A stretch of DNA of 64,000 nt from Ampelomyces quisqualis (lineage: Eukaryota > Ascomycota > Dothideomycetes > Pleosporales > Phaeosphaeriaceae). The DNA lies in NCBI GenBank assembly GCA_018398575.1, contig JAGTXZ010000019.1:2294001-2358000 (forward strand), in the 5' to 3' direction. Positions 33,541 through 45,241 of the stretch are shown piece after piece. The translations under genes and the position numbers were made by a program. The notes beneath the pieces are model-generated. The model did not search any database, was not told the DNA's origin, and saw only the letters and a program-made list of their open reading frames with translations. Position 1 is the first letter of the stretch; each line of letters opens with the position of its first letter.

Positions 33541-36500
33541 TAAGATAAGAAGCCTTAAGGGCGTTGCAATTAAATACCAGACTCTAGTACAAGACAAAGT
33601 TAAGCCTAGTAGTAATACAACCTAGAACAGTATATAAATAACAATAGCTAACTATATAATATAGTGCACTTTACTTTAGGCAGCAACAGTAACATTATAA
33701 ACCTAGTAGGTGCTACTAGAGACAAGAGGCAAAGGCGCCTCTACTTAGAGCTTAACAACAACACTAAAGATAATAACTGTAAATAACAAAAGACAATAAG
33801 AGCGCTAGTAGACCTAGCCTGCAAACTATTAACAGAACCTAAAGCAAATAGTAGCAAACGCTTTAACAGACAGAGTAAAGGCAAGAAGAAGAAGGATAAC
33901 AGCCTAAACATACGTATTAAGACTCTAACTACTAAAATTAAGCGCCTAGAAGAGCAGAACAATAGCACTATAAAGAAAGTAAAGAAAAGTAGAGACAAAG
34001 ATACTGTATAAATACAAAATAACGCAACATCTACGCTAATTACTACACTTAGACAGAAATATAAGAGTGCTATAGAAAAACAACAAAGGTTGCTAAAAGA
34101 AGATGCTTACTCTAGTAGTAAAGAAGAATAAGAAGAGTATAATAAAGGTAATAGAGATAAGAATAAAGAGCTTTAGTTAGCAAAACAACTTGCGTTAAAA
34201 GAAAGGCTGTAGCTCTAAGCCCTACTAAACGCAAGGTAAGTGCACTATAGAGAGCCTGCAACTATAATCTACGCAACTAACACGTAAGATAGGATAGTAG
34301 ATAAACTGCAAGCTTAAATTAGAGTAGTAATAGAACACTGCTAAAAGGATAAATAGTAGAAAGTAGCTAACTTCTTTAGATTTCTACTAGAAGACTTTAA
34401 GAATAACGCGCCTATAATACTATATTTATTATAGAGACTAACAGTCCTATTTACAGTATACTAACTAACAGAGGCTTACATACTTTATAAAAAAGAGCTA
34501 TCTTTAGATAATAGCAGTATATTTAGAAATATAATAGGTATAGAGAAAATAAGATTAGCTATACTTATAATAATTATAGGGTATACGCACTTTAAGAACT
34601 AGACTAAAGTGTAAGAAGACTAATTAAAGAATAAAACTAGTTAATATAGGGCTAAAGACAACAGTTAAGAATAGTGCTCTATAACAGACTAATAGACATT
34701 CTTATGTGTATGCAAAAAAAACCCTTTAATGCTAAAAGAGCTACAGTTAGCAGCATCTATATTAAGCAGATAGGGCTGCGCACTAGCTGCATAGAAGGCT
34801 AAAATTATTACTATAGGCCTCTGCAAATCTAAATAGTGCAACCTAAAAGACCTCTTTGCGCTCTATATCTACTTTATAGATAACACCTCTTTATAGAGTA
34901 TAGGCGCACTAACAGCAGATAAAGAAATAGAGATAAAGATTAATCTGCAAGTTAAACAGCACTTTGCAGCGTTTAATTAAAACGTCTTACTACGCAAATT
35001 TACAAAGAATAGTAAAAAGTATGTAGAGACAGTTCTGTAGTATATCTAAGAACGCTATATGCTAAAAGTCTACCTAAATGCAACTGCGCACTGTCTAGTA
35101 CTATTTGCTAGCTAATTTATAATTGTATGTAGCTACATAATATTAGTAAAACGTGTGCTTAATAAATACTAAACTATAAGACTTACAACTATACGCAAAA
35201 TATTATTAAGAGGTAGCAAAGTAAGCGCAAAAGACGCCTTTAATATTTCTGGCTACGTAGTAATCTAGGGACGTATTATCTTTAACAAGTTCTATAACTG
35301 CAAATTTAAGAATACTATTATAGGTAACTTGTATAAGACTATTTAAATTAAGAACTATAGTTATTAGTAGAAGGCCTAGGCCCTCTTAGGTACACTAATA
35401 GAGAAGAGTCTTTACAAGATACTTATTTTTATCTCTCTAGCGCTTAGTAGACTGCAAGACAATAAGAACTTCTTAAACTAGTACTATCTTACAGGCAAGA
35501 AAGACAATATAAACAGTTCTAAACTGTTTACTGCTGCTAACCTTGTGTACGCAAGTATTAAGAAAGTTGTAGATGTAAGAGAGATAAGAAAAATAGCAGG
35601 CCTAGTTATAGCAAAGGGCTAGGACACCTACTTATCTAAGGCACAAGAAGGAGTTAAAAACGTACTTAATTCTCTAGAGTATATAGCGCTTATAGCGTTA
35701 GGAGAGAAGATTACAGTAAGGTTTATGCTGCGTTAAACTCTAGTTACGCAAGACCTATAGGGCTAGAAGATTTTAGGTATTAAGGGCAACTTCCTAACGT
35801 TCTACTAGCTATGCTAAACAGATAACTTCTAATTAACTATAGCTAACGCAATAATAAAATGCAAGAGAGTCCTACTATAAGAAGGGCTAAGCAGCACAGA
35901 AGCTAAGAGTATATACATATTTAACTACGCTAAGTTGCAGAGCATTGTAACATTTCTAATACTAGCCTAGCTTAAGGCTGCGCTGTTTAAAAGCAAAAGA
36001 AGCAAGAAAACTAAGTAGTTTATATTAACATATATCTAACAGCACTTTTAGCAGCTAGATAAAGAAATATTTGCTAACAACTTTAACTTGCTACTTGCAT
36101 ATAGTGCAAAGTATAAGGTAATTAAGCTAGAAGCCAAGAGGACCTATGTTAAAACTAGACCTAATTCTGATTAAAGAGGCCTAGCAGATAATTAAACAGT
36201 ACTGCGCAACGTTTAGGCTAAAATCTTTGTTAGCTTATACAAACTATGTGTGCAACTAGTGCTCTAGTTAGAGCTGCAAAAAAAATTTAGTAAAGATACA
36301 GTTCTTTTGCTAAGAGGAGGAATGCTAAAGTCTAAAATAGACGCTGTATTAGCAAAATAAAAGGACCTAGACTTAATATTTATTTTGGTAGCGTTAATAG
36401 CGTTTGCAGAAGCTATTACGCTAATTAAGGCAAATAAAGTTATAATTGCAGAGCCTTAAGACAAATAGGGCACCTAAGACTAATTTATGTTTAGAGTATA

Positions 36501-36864
36501 TTAACTAGGCTAGCTAGCAGACGTGTGCAAGAGTATTATTCTGTACAACCTAAAAAGTAATCTAAAAACAAAAGTTCTAAAGAAGTAGAATGTAAAGACA
36601 TTGTTACGCAGTAGTCTGTAAAGTGTAACAACAGAAGGAGAAGAGATTAAGTAGGATTGTAACAAGAAAATCTCTATAAAGCTTAAGGAGCTAGTATAAA
36701 TTAGGTAAATTAAGTAGTAGAACTGCAGAGTACAGTACACTACTGTGCAAAGCTATAGGATAAAAAACGCTTAAGTAAATACGTAGCCTAGTCCTAGGAG
36801 CACAAGAATACAAAAAGTATTACAAAAGAAGTATATACGTAGACGTAACGCAAAATTAATTTAA
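33541..36864 (+). pseudogene. SNF2-type helicase-like gene of Z1
   Basis: One frame (frame 1) carries protein-like sequence from about 33541 to TAA 36862-36864 with TAG/TAA interruptions only. First comes a basic coiled-coil region (SKGKKKKDNSLNIRIKTLTT near 33880, then TLRQKYKSAIEKQQRLLKED). A long middle part follows without certain motifs. The C-lobe is recognisable at about 36300-36560: LLLRGGML, then ILVALIAFAEAITLIKANKV (motif V-like), IIAEP, and DQFMFRVYQLGQLADVC, which matches motif VI of SNF2 enzymes (DQ..R.HR.GQ) with His and Arg changed by mutation. Walker A was not found. In a living copy it would be an ATP-driven chromatin or DNA translocase; its cargo or mobilisation role in Z is unknown. 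Confidence 0.5.
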
Positions 36865-37207
36865 AGCGCAAGGATAGTGTAGATTTGTAGTAAAACCTAA
36901 ACTAAGTAACAGCGCTATTAAAGAGATTGCCTTAGACTTAAACTATAGTTAGGCATAGTTAAGGACAGGCTGCTAACTAGCAATATAGTTGTGCAGACAG
37001 TGCAAAGCTATATTAAACACAAGAACTATAAACTATTTTGCAAAAGAGTTCTACAAGCTAGGCAGCTAATAATAGTATGCTAGGCATTACTGTTATTACT
37101 TAGCACAGCAGAGCACAGTTAAGAACTGTCTAGTAGCTAGTAGTACAGTCGTGTTAACAGTATTGCTAATGTCGCAGATGTTGCTAACGTTGTGTTTTTC
37201 TAACGTA

Positions 37208-40200
37208 CCTTCTACTAATAGTAGGCCTCTATCTAGAATTAACTTAAAATTAACTTAGATTACTATTAGACTAAAAGACAACGCATAGCCTTAGTATAGA
37301 GCTATACTATAGAATTAGCTAAGAGCTATCTTAAGCTATAATATTTATTAGATACTAATTAAGAGTAATTCTAGAACGCTAAGCAAATAATTAAGCTACT
37401 TAAGTCTTACTTTATTACAGGTAACAAGGTAGCTAAAAGCTATACAGCCTTTAATTAAATGCAAATAACTAAGAAGAAAACGTTTCTCTTGTTTAAAGCT
37501 AGGTTTCTAAGTTCTGTAGTTAAGGGACAAGTACCTTCTTTAGAGTAGTTTTACTACTTATAGACAAAAATTACGCCAGGACTATAAGCTCCTAACCTAG
37601 GATTTAGGCACTAATAGAAGAACTTATTTAATTAGATAGTAGAACACCTTACTGCCTATAATATAGAGCAGAAGAACAATCCTAACCTAAGTATATTACT
37701 AGCTGCTGCTAAATTTCTAATTAGGCAGGCCTTGTAAACTAATTTAGAGCTAAATTAGACTACTACCTCTAGCGCTCTAACACATTCTGCGCTAGCCTAT
37801 TAATTAACAACAGTACGTCTTTCTACTAAGACTTTTAAACTTAATTAATAGAAGACCTCTAGTAGTTATTATAATTATAGTAAACTAGAATACTACGCTA
37901 GTAATTATACAAAGCCTTGTGTACGTTAGATTAAAGCTATAGAAGTAGATAAGTTTAAAGATGCTTAAGAGCAACCTAACTAGAAGGTATATTATACAAG
38001 AAATAAAAGCGCCTAAGAAAAACTTTCTCTTTAAGCCTAAGCTATTATAATCTATTCTACCTTAACTTTTCTTATTTGTTTTATAGTTCCTATTTTCTTA
38101 TACCTGCGCTTCTTTACAACTAAGGTATTAGCTTACGCCTTAACACTCTTGTTAACACTAGTGCTTAAAGTTTCTTATTTTTAAATTTATAAATTGTTTT
38201 ATCTGTTTTTAAAGCTTTACATTAACCTATCTAAAAGCTTCTCTTTTAGGTTTAGGTGCGTAGCTTTAAGAATTAGATTACTTCTTTAGTTACTTAATAT
38301 ATTTAACTACACTTAAATATTAATAGCTAAAAGATTTTAAACTATCTATTCCTAATCCTTAATCTTAGGTCTTAGGATTGTATACTTAGCTTCTAATAGT
38401 TAAGACAATTTAAGATTTAATTAGACACAGATAGGTTACAGTTTATTTAGCTATCTAAGTACCCCTGTTTATATAATCCTTTACCTCTTATTCTTACTGT
38501 TTTATATTAAGCTACAGTGCTAGCTACTATCTATCTTAATGTACAGCAACGCAACGCTCTATAGGAGAAAGAAGACTATTATATCTAAAACAGTCTTTAC
38601 TATTATTTTCTTCTTTCTATTTATTGTCTTAAGGGATGCTTAAAGCTCCTATTAGCCTAAAAATTCTTAGAGATTCTTTATACCCTAACTAAGCAACTCT
38701 ACTTAGAGTCTAAATCTCTTTTAACTACTTATATAGCCCTTATTTCTACTAATGCATTCTACTTTATTATAAAGAAGCTATAGAACAAGTTTTTTACAAC
38801 AAGTCTCTATAAAATTAATAGAATCCTTGCCTTTAAAGACAACGCAGATAATTAATGCTAATTAGATAAGCAATTACCTGCCTACTACTCTTAGTATTAG
38901 GATGTATTTAGCAAGACAGTAGCTAATTAATTACCTTCTTATTGTCTGTATAATTATAAGATTATCTTTAAAGAACTATTACTAAATGCGTTTAGTCTTC
39001 TTTACAAGTAAAATTAGGAGGAGCTTGAAGTTACTAAGGCCTACGTCTAGGAACACCTTTAGAAGGGTTTTATTAAGGCTAGCTAAAGTCCTTTTACTTT
39101 ACTTATCCTTTGTGTACGCAAACTAAATAGAGATATACGCATCTATATAGACTACTAGAAGATTAATGCCTTTACGCGCAAAGACGTCTATTTAATCTCT
39201 TACATTAATAAGCTGCTATTACGTCTCTCTAAAGCTAAAATCTTTACTAAGTTGAATATTAGGGCCGCCTTTAACAAAATTTGTATAGATCCTAATTCTA
39301 AAGAGTATACTACTTTCTAGACTTGTTATAGTACCTACAAGTGTAAAGTACTCTCTTTTAGCTTGTGCAATAGACTAGCAACGTATTAGCGCTACATAAA
39401 TAATATACTAATTAATTATCTTAACAATTTCTGCATTGCGTACCTTAATAATATTCTAATCTACTTAGAGGATATAAATGCATATTAGGAATACGTCTAA
39501 AAGGTCCTAGAGCGCCTATATACTGCAGGACTCTAAGTAGACATCTAGAAGAGTAAATTTTATATAACCTGCACAAGGTATTTAGGTTACGTTTTAACAA
39601 ACTAGGGCACTAAAGTTAACTTTAACAAGGTAGAAGCACTCTAAAACTAGGCTAAACCTACTATAATTACTAGCGTTAAGTTATTTCTTAGGTTTACTAG
39701 TTTCTATTAACAATTTATTAAGGATTTCTTCTGTGTAGCTAAACTAATTATAAAGCTTTAAAGTTCTGCTACACTATTTAAATAGACTACAGACTGCTAA
39801 CAGGCTTTTAATTAGATTAAAGCCTTACTCCTAGCAATTTCTACGCTATCTTATTTTTATTCTAAGTATAACACAAAATTAGAAACTAACGCGTTAGATA
39901 GAGTAATAGTAGGAGTACTCTCTTAGAAGCACTCTAATAACAAGGAGTATCTTATAGCGTTCTATAGTTACGCTCTATCTAGGGCTAAGCTTAATTAAGA
40001 AATACACAACAAAGAACTTTTTGCTATTCTAAAAGTGTTTAAGAAGTAGAGAGCTAAACTTACTTCTATACAGAGCTAAATCTAGGTGTATTTAGATTAC
40101 TGCTCCTTAGAATACTTTATAACTACTAAGGTTCTTAATGCACATTAAGCATAATAGGCAGAGATTATTGCACCTTTTAATTTCTGCATTAAGTATACGC

Positions 40201-41900
40201 TTAGCAAGCTTAATAAGTAAGCTAATATTCTAAGCTAAAGAGAATAGGACGTTAGTAAGGTTAAGGCTACCTAATAAAATAACAGATCTTATGTACTTCT
40301 AGGACCTAAACGCCTAAACCCCTAGGTTAACTCTAAACTAGCTTAGAACTACGTTTATAATTAGCTAGAGATTAATATATTAGCTATTTTAGTTTGCTCT
40401 ATTAGTGCCTCCTTAAATATTAACTCTTTAAAACTAATTAAAGCCCTACTAGCAGAGAATTGCTGCTCCTTTAAAGAAGAACGCCTTACGCTGCTACAGC
40501 TATATTATATCTAAGAAGAACTACTACTTTATTACTTACACCTTTATGTACCTAAGGATTTTCTCTTGTGCACCTAACTAATTAGAGAGGCTTACAATTA
40601 GGTATCTACTGCCTACCTAAGCGCTATAAAGACGTATTAGCTCTTAGCTTAGTAATATTATTAGAAAGGTATAGAGGCTATATGCAAACGCTATATACAA
40701 AACTGCGTTACCTATTAAAGATTCTATCTAAGACAGCTCTAATCCTAAGGTTTTCTTTATCTATTACTAATTCCTAATTAGCCTATAAAGCATCTATGTA
40801 TAGATTTTAAGACCTTTCTAAAAGACTGTTATAGCTATAATTAGATTATGGTAGTTATTAATTGTCTATCTAAGCAAGCTGTTTCTATTCCTTGCTACAA
40901 AACAATTAACGCTTAAGAAATAGCTTACTTATTTATCTAATAGGTATACTAATTTAGCTATACGCCTAAAAGTATAGTGTCTAACTGCAGACTCTAGTTT
41001 GTGTCCTAATTCTAGTCTAAGTTCTGCAAGATCCTAGGCGTGCAACTTAAGCTTTCTACAGCCTACTATAAACAAACTAATAGACAAACTAAGATTATAA
41101 ACAAGTATATTAATTAACAATTAAGGCTCTTTGTATTTTATTACTAAGATAACTAGAGTAACCTCTTGCTAATAATTAATTAAGCCTAAGCTACGCTGCT
41201 GCACTCTGCAATTAGTATAGCGCTATACTAGCTCTTGTTTAGATCTAAACTATAATAGAGCTAGGATTAGGTATTACTTCTCTTAAAATATAAAGATGTA
41301 AATGTTAAGAATGCCTTAACTTTAGCTACCTACATGCATAAAGCCTAGCGCACAGCTAAAGATAATATAGAAAAGGCGTAGCAATAGATAGCTGCTAAAG
41401 TAAACAAAAATTATTAACTTGTTAATTAAGTAGTAGGTAACAAGGTTTACCTTTTAACCTAAAACCTATCTGTTACCTGCCTAAGCTGCAAACTTGCTAA
41501 ATTATAAGAAGGCTCTTTTAAAGTTCTAGAACAAGTTAGCTATTTATTCTAACTAAAGCTACCTAAAGGTTCTAAGATCTATAACGTGTTTACTCTAGAC
41601 GTTCTCTGCAAGGACTCTAACAACTCCTTGCCTAGTTAGCTAAGCCTAAACCTATCTAGTATTCTAATTTAAGGCGTTAAAGAGTAAGAAGTAGAAGAGA
41701 TCTTAACTAGTAAGCTATACTGCTCTATCTTAAAGTATTGCGTAAAATAGGTAGGCTATAATCTTAACTTTACCTAGTATAATGCCTCAAACTTTATAGG
41801 TGCTCTATACATATTATAAGCGTTTTACAAACACTATCTAAAATAGCTAGAACTTCTATAAGCGTTAGCTAAGTAGATTGTAGTATAGAAAAAAGAAGTT
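37208..41900 (+). pseudogene. A2 gag-pol, continued after Z1
   Basis: This is collinear with A1 from 12729 onward. The zinc knuckle is wrecked (the first two Cys are Tyr, 37867-37878). The RT active-site box is again Asn-Asn (near 39441-39452), and RNase H, integrase and the chromodomain-like tail can be traced to about 41870. The -1 offset between knuckle frame and RT frame is the same as in A1. Nearly all pyrimidine-C-purine sites are mutated, so A2 is an older copy of the same family. Confidence 0.85.
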
Positions 41901-41998
41901 AAAGATCTTATAGCATTATAAGATAATTATGTTAGGGAAATTAAACTTAATATTGTAACTACTACACTAGTAGGTAACAGCTATTAATAGTAAGAGTC

Positions 41999-42688
41999 TT
42001 ACTCTTCTATTAGATCTAACAGTAAACTATTACTGCTACTAGTAGAATACTCTTAATTGTCTAAATCCCTAGGTACAGACACTAACGCACTACCTAGTTA
42101 TCTTCTATTCTAGCTCTACTTGCTGCAAGTACTAGCCTCTTGCGCTGCCTTTTGCGCCTTCTCTTACTCTACTAACTGTTTAGCTCTTAATGCTATTATA
42201 ATATCTACTAGCTAGGCAACTACACTAGTTAACCTAGCTGTACTTCTTCTAAGCGCCCTAACCTTCTTAGCTATCTCTCTAACCTCTCTAGCTAGCTCTT
42301 CCTTCTAGTAATAAGCGCTAACTAATAAGTTAGCGTTATTTAGGTTAGCTACTTGTGCAGTGCTTACTTGCACTATAGTAGCTAACTAAAACGCTGCGTC
42401 CTTAACAGTAACCTCTTACTCTAACACAACCTTATTAGACTTGTCTCTACCTAGAGTAGTAAACCTGTAGTTAAGGGTTTTAGAGAAGCTATTATACTCT
42501 TAGCCTGCATATAGAAAAACTAGGCAACACTTTTTATTTAAGAGCGTGTAGTATACACACTTCTTAGAGATATTTAAATAGAATCTAAACTTAATATTAA
42601 ACTAGCTGCAGGCAAAAGCTTTTGCAGCCTACAGGTAAATAACCTAATAGGCTAAGAGATAAGCTCTAGGAGGAACAGAAATAGGTAT
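41999..42688 (-). pseudogene. A2 antisense Cys-cluster gene (690 bp, saturated with RIP)
   Basis: It aligns without gaps to the A1 gene at 17517-18206. The start codon is ATA (42688-42686) instead of ATG, and the TAA end is at 42001-41999. The equal length shows that only substitutions have accumulated. Confidence 0.7.
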
Positions 42689-43010
42689 TGTATATATCTG
42701 CAAAACAGTTCGCTAGCAATTAAATTAGGAAGGTAGTTAGATAGCTGTAGGTATATAAACGTGTAGAGAGAAAGTATAAAGAAGTAGTATACTAAAGGCT
42801 AGCCTTATATATATGCTCTAAAAACTCTAGGTAAAGTTAAGAAAACAAACGCGCTGCTGCGCTAAGTAAAATAATAACAAACAGCTATAACGCGTTATTA
42901 GAAATTTAAAGTTAAGGTAAATAAGACTTTAGAAAATTTTAGAAGGCATATAAAAGCGCACTAATACAGACCTAATTAATAGAGACTATTAATTTCAAGA
43001 AGAGAGGTAA

Positions 43011-43310
43011 TATAACAAGTATATATAAACATATGTTATATCTAATACCTTATAAAGGCTTAGTAACAGATTATGTAGAGAGCTAGCAGATTAGGACTAA
43101 TAGCGCTCTAACAGCGCTTTAACTTAGCTTCTACGCCTACTATAAATATAAGCCTATAGTATTAGATAGAAGACAAGTTTCTCTTGTCCTTCTGTACAAG
43201 ACCTATAGGTGTATAGCCAATCTAGAATCTCTGATACAACACGCACTCCTATATGCCTCTAATACGTATCCAATTCGATCCTAATAGCTGTACCTACCTG
43301 CGTTATTACA
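43011..43310 (+). repeat. 3' LTR of A2
   Basis: 300 bp, beginning TATAACAAG (from TGTAACAAG) and ending ATTACA. It is preceded by the purine tract AGAAGAGAGGTAA and followed by CTTAA (43311-43315), the partner of 3218-3222. Confidence 0.87.
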
Positions 43311-43849
43311 CTTAAGTAGCTAGATTTCTAGAGTTAATCTAGGCTCTTCTTCTTACATTCTTTAGCTATTAATCTGTTAACGCTAAGCTTCTAGACTTTT
43401 TCTTCTTTGTTCCTAGGTCCTTTTAGGTAGTTAGTAGAACTGTTGCATTAGTTCTTGTGTATTAGTATTTAGGTTTCTTATGTCTAGTTTCTAGAGATAG
43501 TTAACTACTAGTTATATTCTTGCTGTTAACTAGTTAAGGTAGTTGCAGGTTAGCTAATAGAATAGATGTAAGTATTTTCTTCTTTTTCTGCTTTTTACTA
43601 AAGCTTTTAGTCTTAGGCTCTGTCTATTACAGCATTCTTGCATTTCCTCTATTAGTTACTTCTTAGCGTTAGGTATTGTCTCTAAACGCAACTAAGTGCG
43701 CTACTGTATTATTTCCTATACCTTAGGTACTCCTTGTACTTGTCTTAAGTTTATTCTCTTTTCTCTTAATCTTTTCTGTGCATAACGCTATTATCTGTTT
43801 CTATACTTGTTATATGTACCTGTAATTCTTCTCTCTCTCTCTTTCTCTT

Positions 43850-44387
43850 CTAATATGCTTTTTATTTAGTAGTTAAGAAGAGTAGGCGCTCTACTAACAA
43901 GCTATTTAAGTCTTATTCTATTCTAGTTTTGTCTAGCTATTTAGTAAGAGCTATAGTGTTAGTAATATTTACTTGTAGTTTCTATATTAGTTCTATATAT
44001 CCTACCTACTTTATAAGGTACTATAGCTATATACCTTACTCTTTCTTCTTCTACTATTTTGTAAGAATATAGTTAACAAGAAACTTATTGTTAGTTATGT
44101 CTTTGTTCTCTATTATTGCTTCTAGTTACTAGTTATTAGACTTCTAGTGTAAGAGTAGATTACCTGTATTAAGCTAGAGGCAGTTAATATAGAACCTTAG
44201 GTGCACTCTAGAGGGCACGCTTAGCTCTATAACGTGTAGAGAGATAACTTTTATAACTGTGTATTTTCTGTTTTTCTAATCTAGCTTCTTTAAAGGTCTT
44301 TTGTTAGATATAGAGTAACTGTACTAGAGCTATACTTTGTCTTCTACACAGAGTTTTAGAGCTTCCTGTCTATAATAATTAGCCTAG
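43850..44387 (-). pseudogene. G3 integrase C-terminus and chromodomain
   Basis: On minus, after the Z derivative, the frame reads ANYYRQEALKLCVEDKV (the GPY/F-like region, usually LKVGDKVWL), then LSVPSRVHLRFYINCL. A chromodomain follows at about 44075-43930, around YLIK(W)VGYIEL. A lysine-rich tail of unknown function continues to 43316. Joining it to the frame right of 45241 gives ...EQKR then QANYYR without gap, which defines the empty site. Confidence 0.75.
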
Positions 44388-44389
44388 CG

Positions 44390-45239
44390 CGTTAGGAAAA
44401 CACAACGTTAGCAACATCCGCAACATTAGCAACATTGTCAGAATAGTCAACCAGATAGTTTTCGACCGTAGTCTACGGTGCCTAGCTACCCCTATTTGTT
44501 CTGGCCACCTAATTAGACAAAAACGCCCAAATTGATCAACCTGATCCACTAGACCCACCTGCCCCACCCGCGCGATTACGTAATTATTCTAAAAATCCAA
44601 AATATAGAGCTTAATTCCCTCTTTAAAACGCACTATTCAGAATTTTTATAGCTGCTCTAGTTGCTGAGATGCACGGCAGTGAAGTTTGTAACTTTTTAAT
44701 GTTCTTTGCCAAGGCTTGTTTTCGCTAAAGCTCTAGCACTTTAACTAGATAATATATTATATTTTTTTTAAAGAAATAGTAACTAAAGTGTAGATTTTAC
44801 TCTAGCACTATTTTATTTTATTTTAATATATTATAGTGTGGGCGTTAAGATCTACTGTGTTGAACGTACTTTGAAGTTTTTTTAAAAAAGTTTATAACTT
44901 CAACGCGCTATATCTCAATAACTAGAGTAGCTAAAAAAAATCTGAATAGTGCATTTTAAAGAGGGAATTCCGCTCTATATTTTGTATTTTTAGGTTACTT
45001 ACGTAATCATGAAAATACAGCAATACAGTCACGTGAGTAAAATTGGCGACATTGGCAACTCTGTCAGATCTAGCGACACTAGCGACACTGTTAGGTCGCT
45101 AGCGACTCGCTAGCGACTTGCTAGCGACTAGAAGTAAGTGGGGCGACTTTAGCAAATTGTCTAGTAGACAGTATTGCTGTTAGGCTGCTGTAGGTCGCGG
45201 CGATTAGGCTAATTAGATTAATCTTAAATTTTTCTAACG
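44390..45239. mobile_element. Deletion derivative of Z (MITE-like, 850 bp), unmutated
   Basis: The left end CGTTAGGAAAACACAACGTT equals the reverse complement of the right end of Z1. The right end (GACAGTATTGCTGTTAGGC through TTTTTCTAACG) equals the reverse complement of the left end of Z1. Both Z termini are thus joined with the whole interior missing, and about 0.4 kb of other sequence lies between them. The flanking CG is duplicated (44388-44389 and 45240-45241). Subterminal repeats of GCGACACTAGCGAC and GCTAGCGAC type are clean. TGA, TGG, TCA and CCG triplets are common, so it escaped RIP although its surroundings are saturated. It encodes nothing recognisable; the 62-codon minus frame at 44379-44567 is fortuitous. 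Confidence 0.85.
44574..45008. mobile_element. Foldback MITE nested in the Z derivative
   Basis: The segment begins GATTACGTAA and ends TTACGTAATC, with inverted repeats of more than 100 bp. Left: CAAAATATAGAGC, then AATTCCCTCTTTAAAA and GCACTATTCAGA. Right: TCTGAATAGTGC, then TTTTAAAGAGGGAATT and GCTCTATATTTTG. The arms differ at scattered sites. There is no coding capacity. The superfamily is not clear and I could not settle the target duplication. Confidence 0.8.
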
Positions 45240-45241
45240 CG

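Larger units (their letters stand above)
4232..37205. mobile_element. Z1: giant TIR transposon (~18.8 kb without its insert), Plavaka-like with helicase cargo
   Basis: The element begins CGTTAGGAAAAATT and ends TTTTTCTAACG, giving terminal inverted repeats of about 11 bp. The flanking dinucleotide TA (4230-4231 and 37206-37207) is single in the uninterrupted gag of A1 (CCTACCTTC), so the target duplication is 2 bp. Removing the nested element H and its 5-bp duplication leaves about 18,777 bp. The left half encodes a Plavaka-like transposase on minus; the right half encodes a pogo-type transposase and an SNF2-type helicase on plus. A partial second copy (Z2, 47631-53859) and a deletion derivative (44390-45239) share both ends with it. 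Whether the pogo gene belongs to Z or is one more nested insertion is not settled. All coding frames are destroyed by TAG/TAA. Confidence 0.75.

Noticed and set aside
33741..33998. 85-codon minus frame rich in Leu/Phe, looking like a membrane protein
   Set aside because: It is the reverse of the Lys/Glu-rich coiled coil of the helicase gene; antisense of Lys/Glu codons gives Leu/Phe.
36510..36740. 76-codon minus frame
   Set aside because: It is antisense to the SNF2 C-lobe region, which has recognisable motif VI in the plus frame.
44379..44567. 62-codon minus frame in the Z derivative
   Set aside because: It starts in G3 flank and crosses the transposon end and non-coding repeat arms; no homologue recognised.
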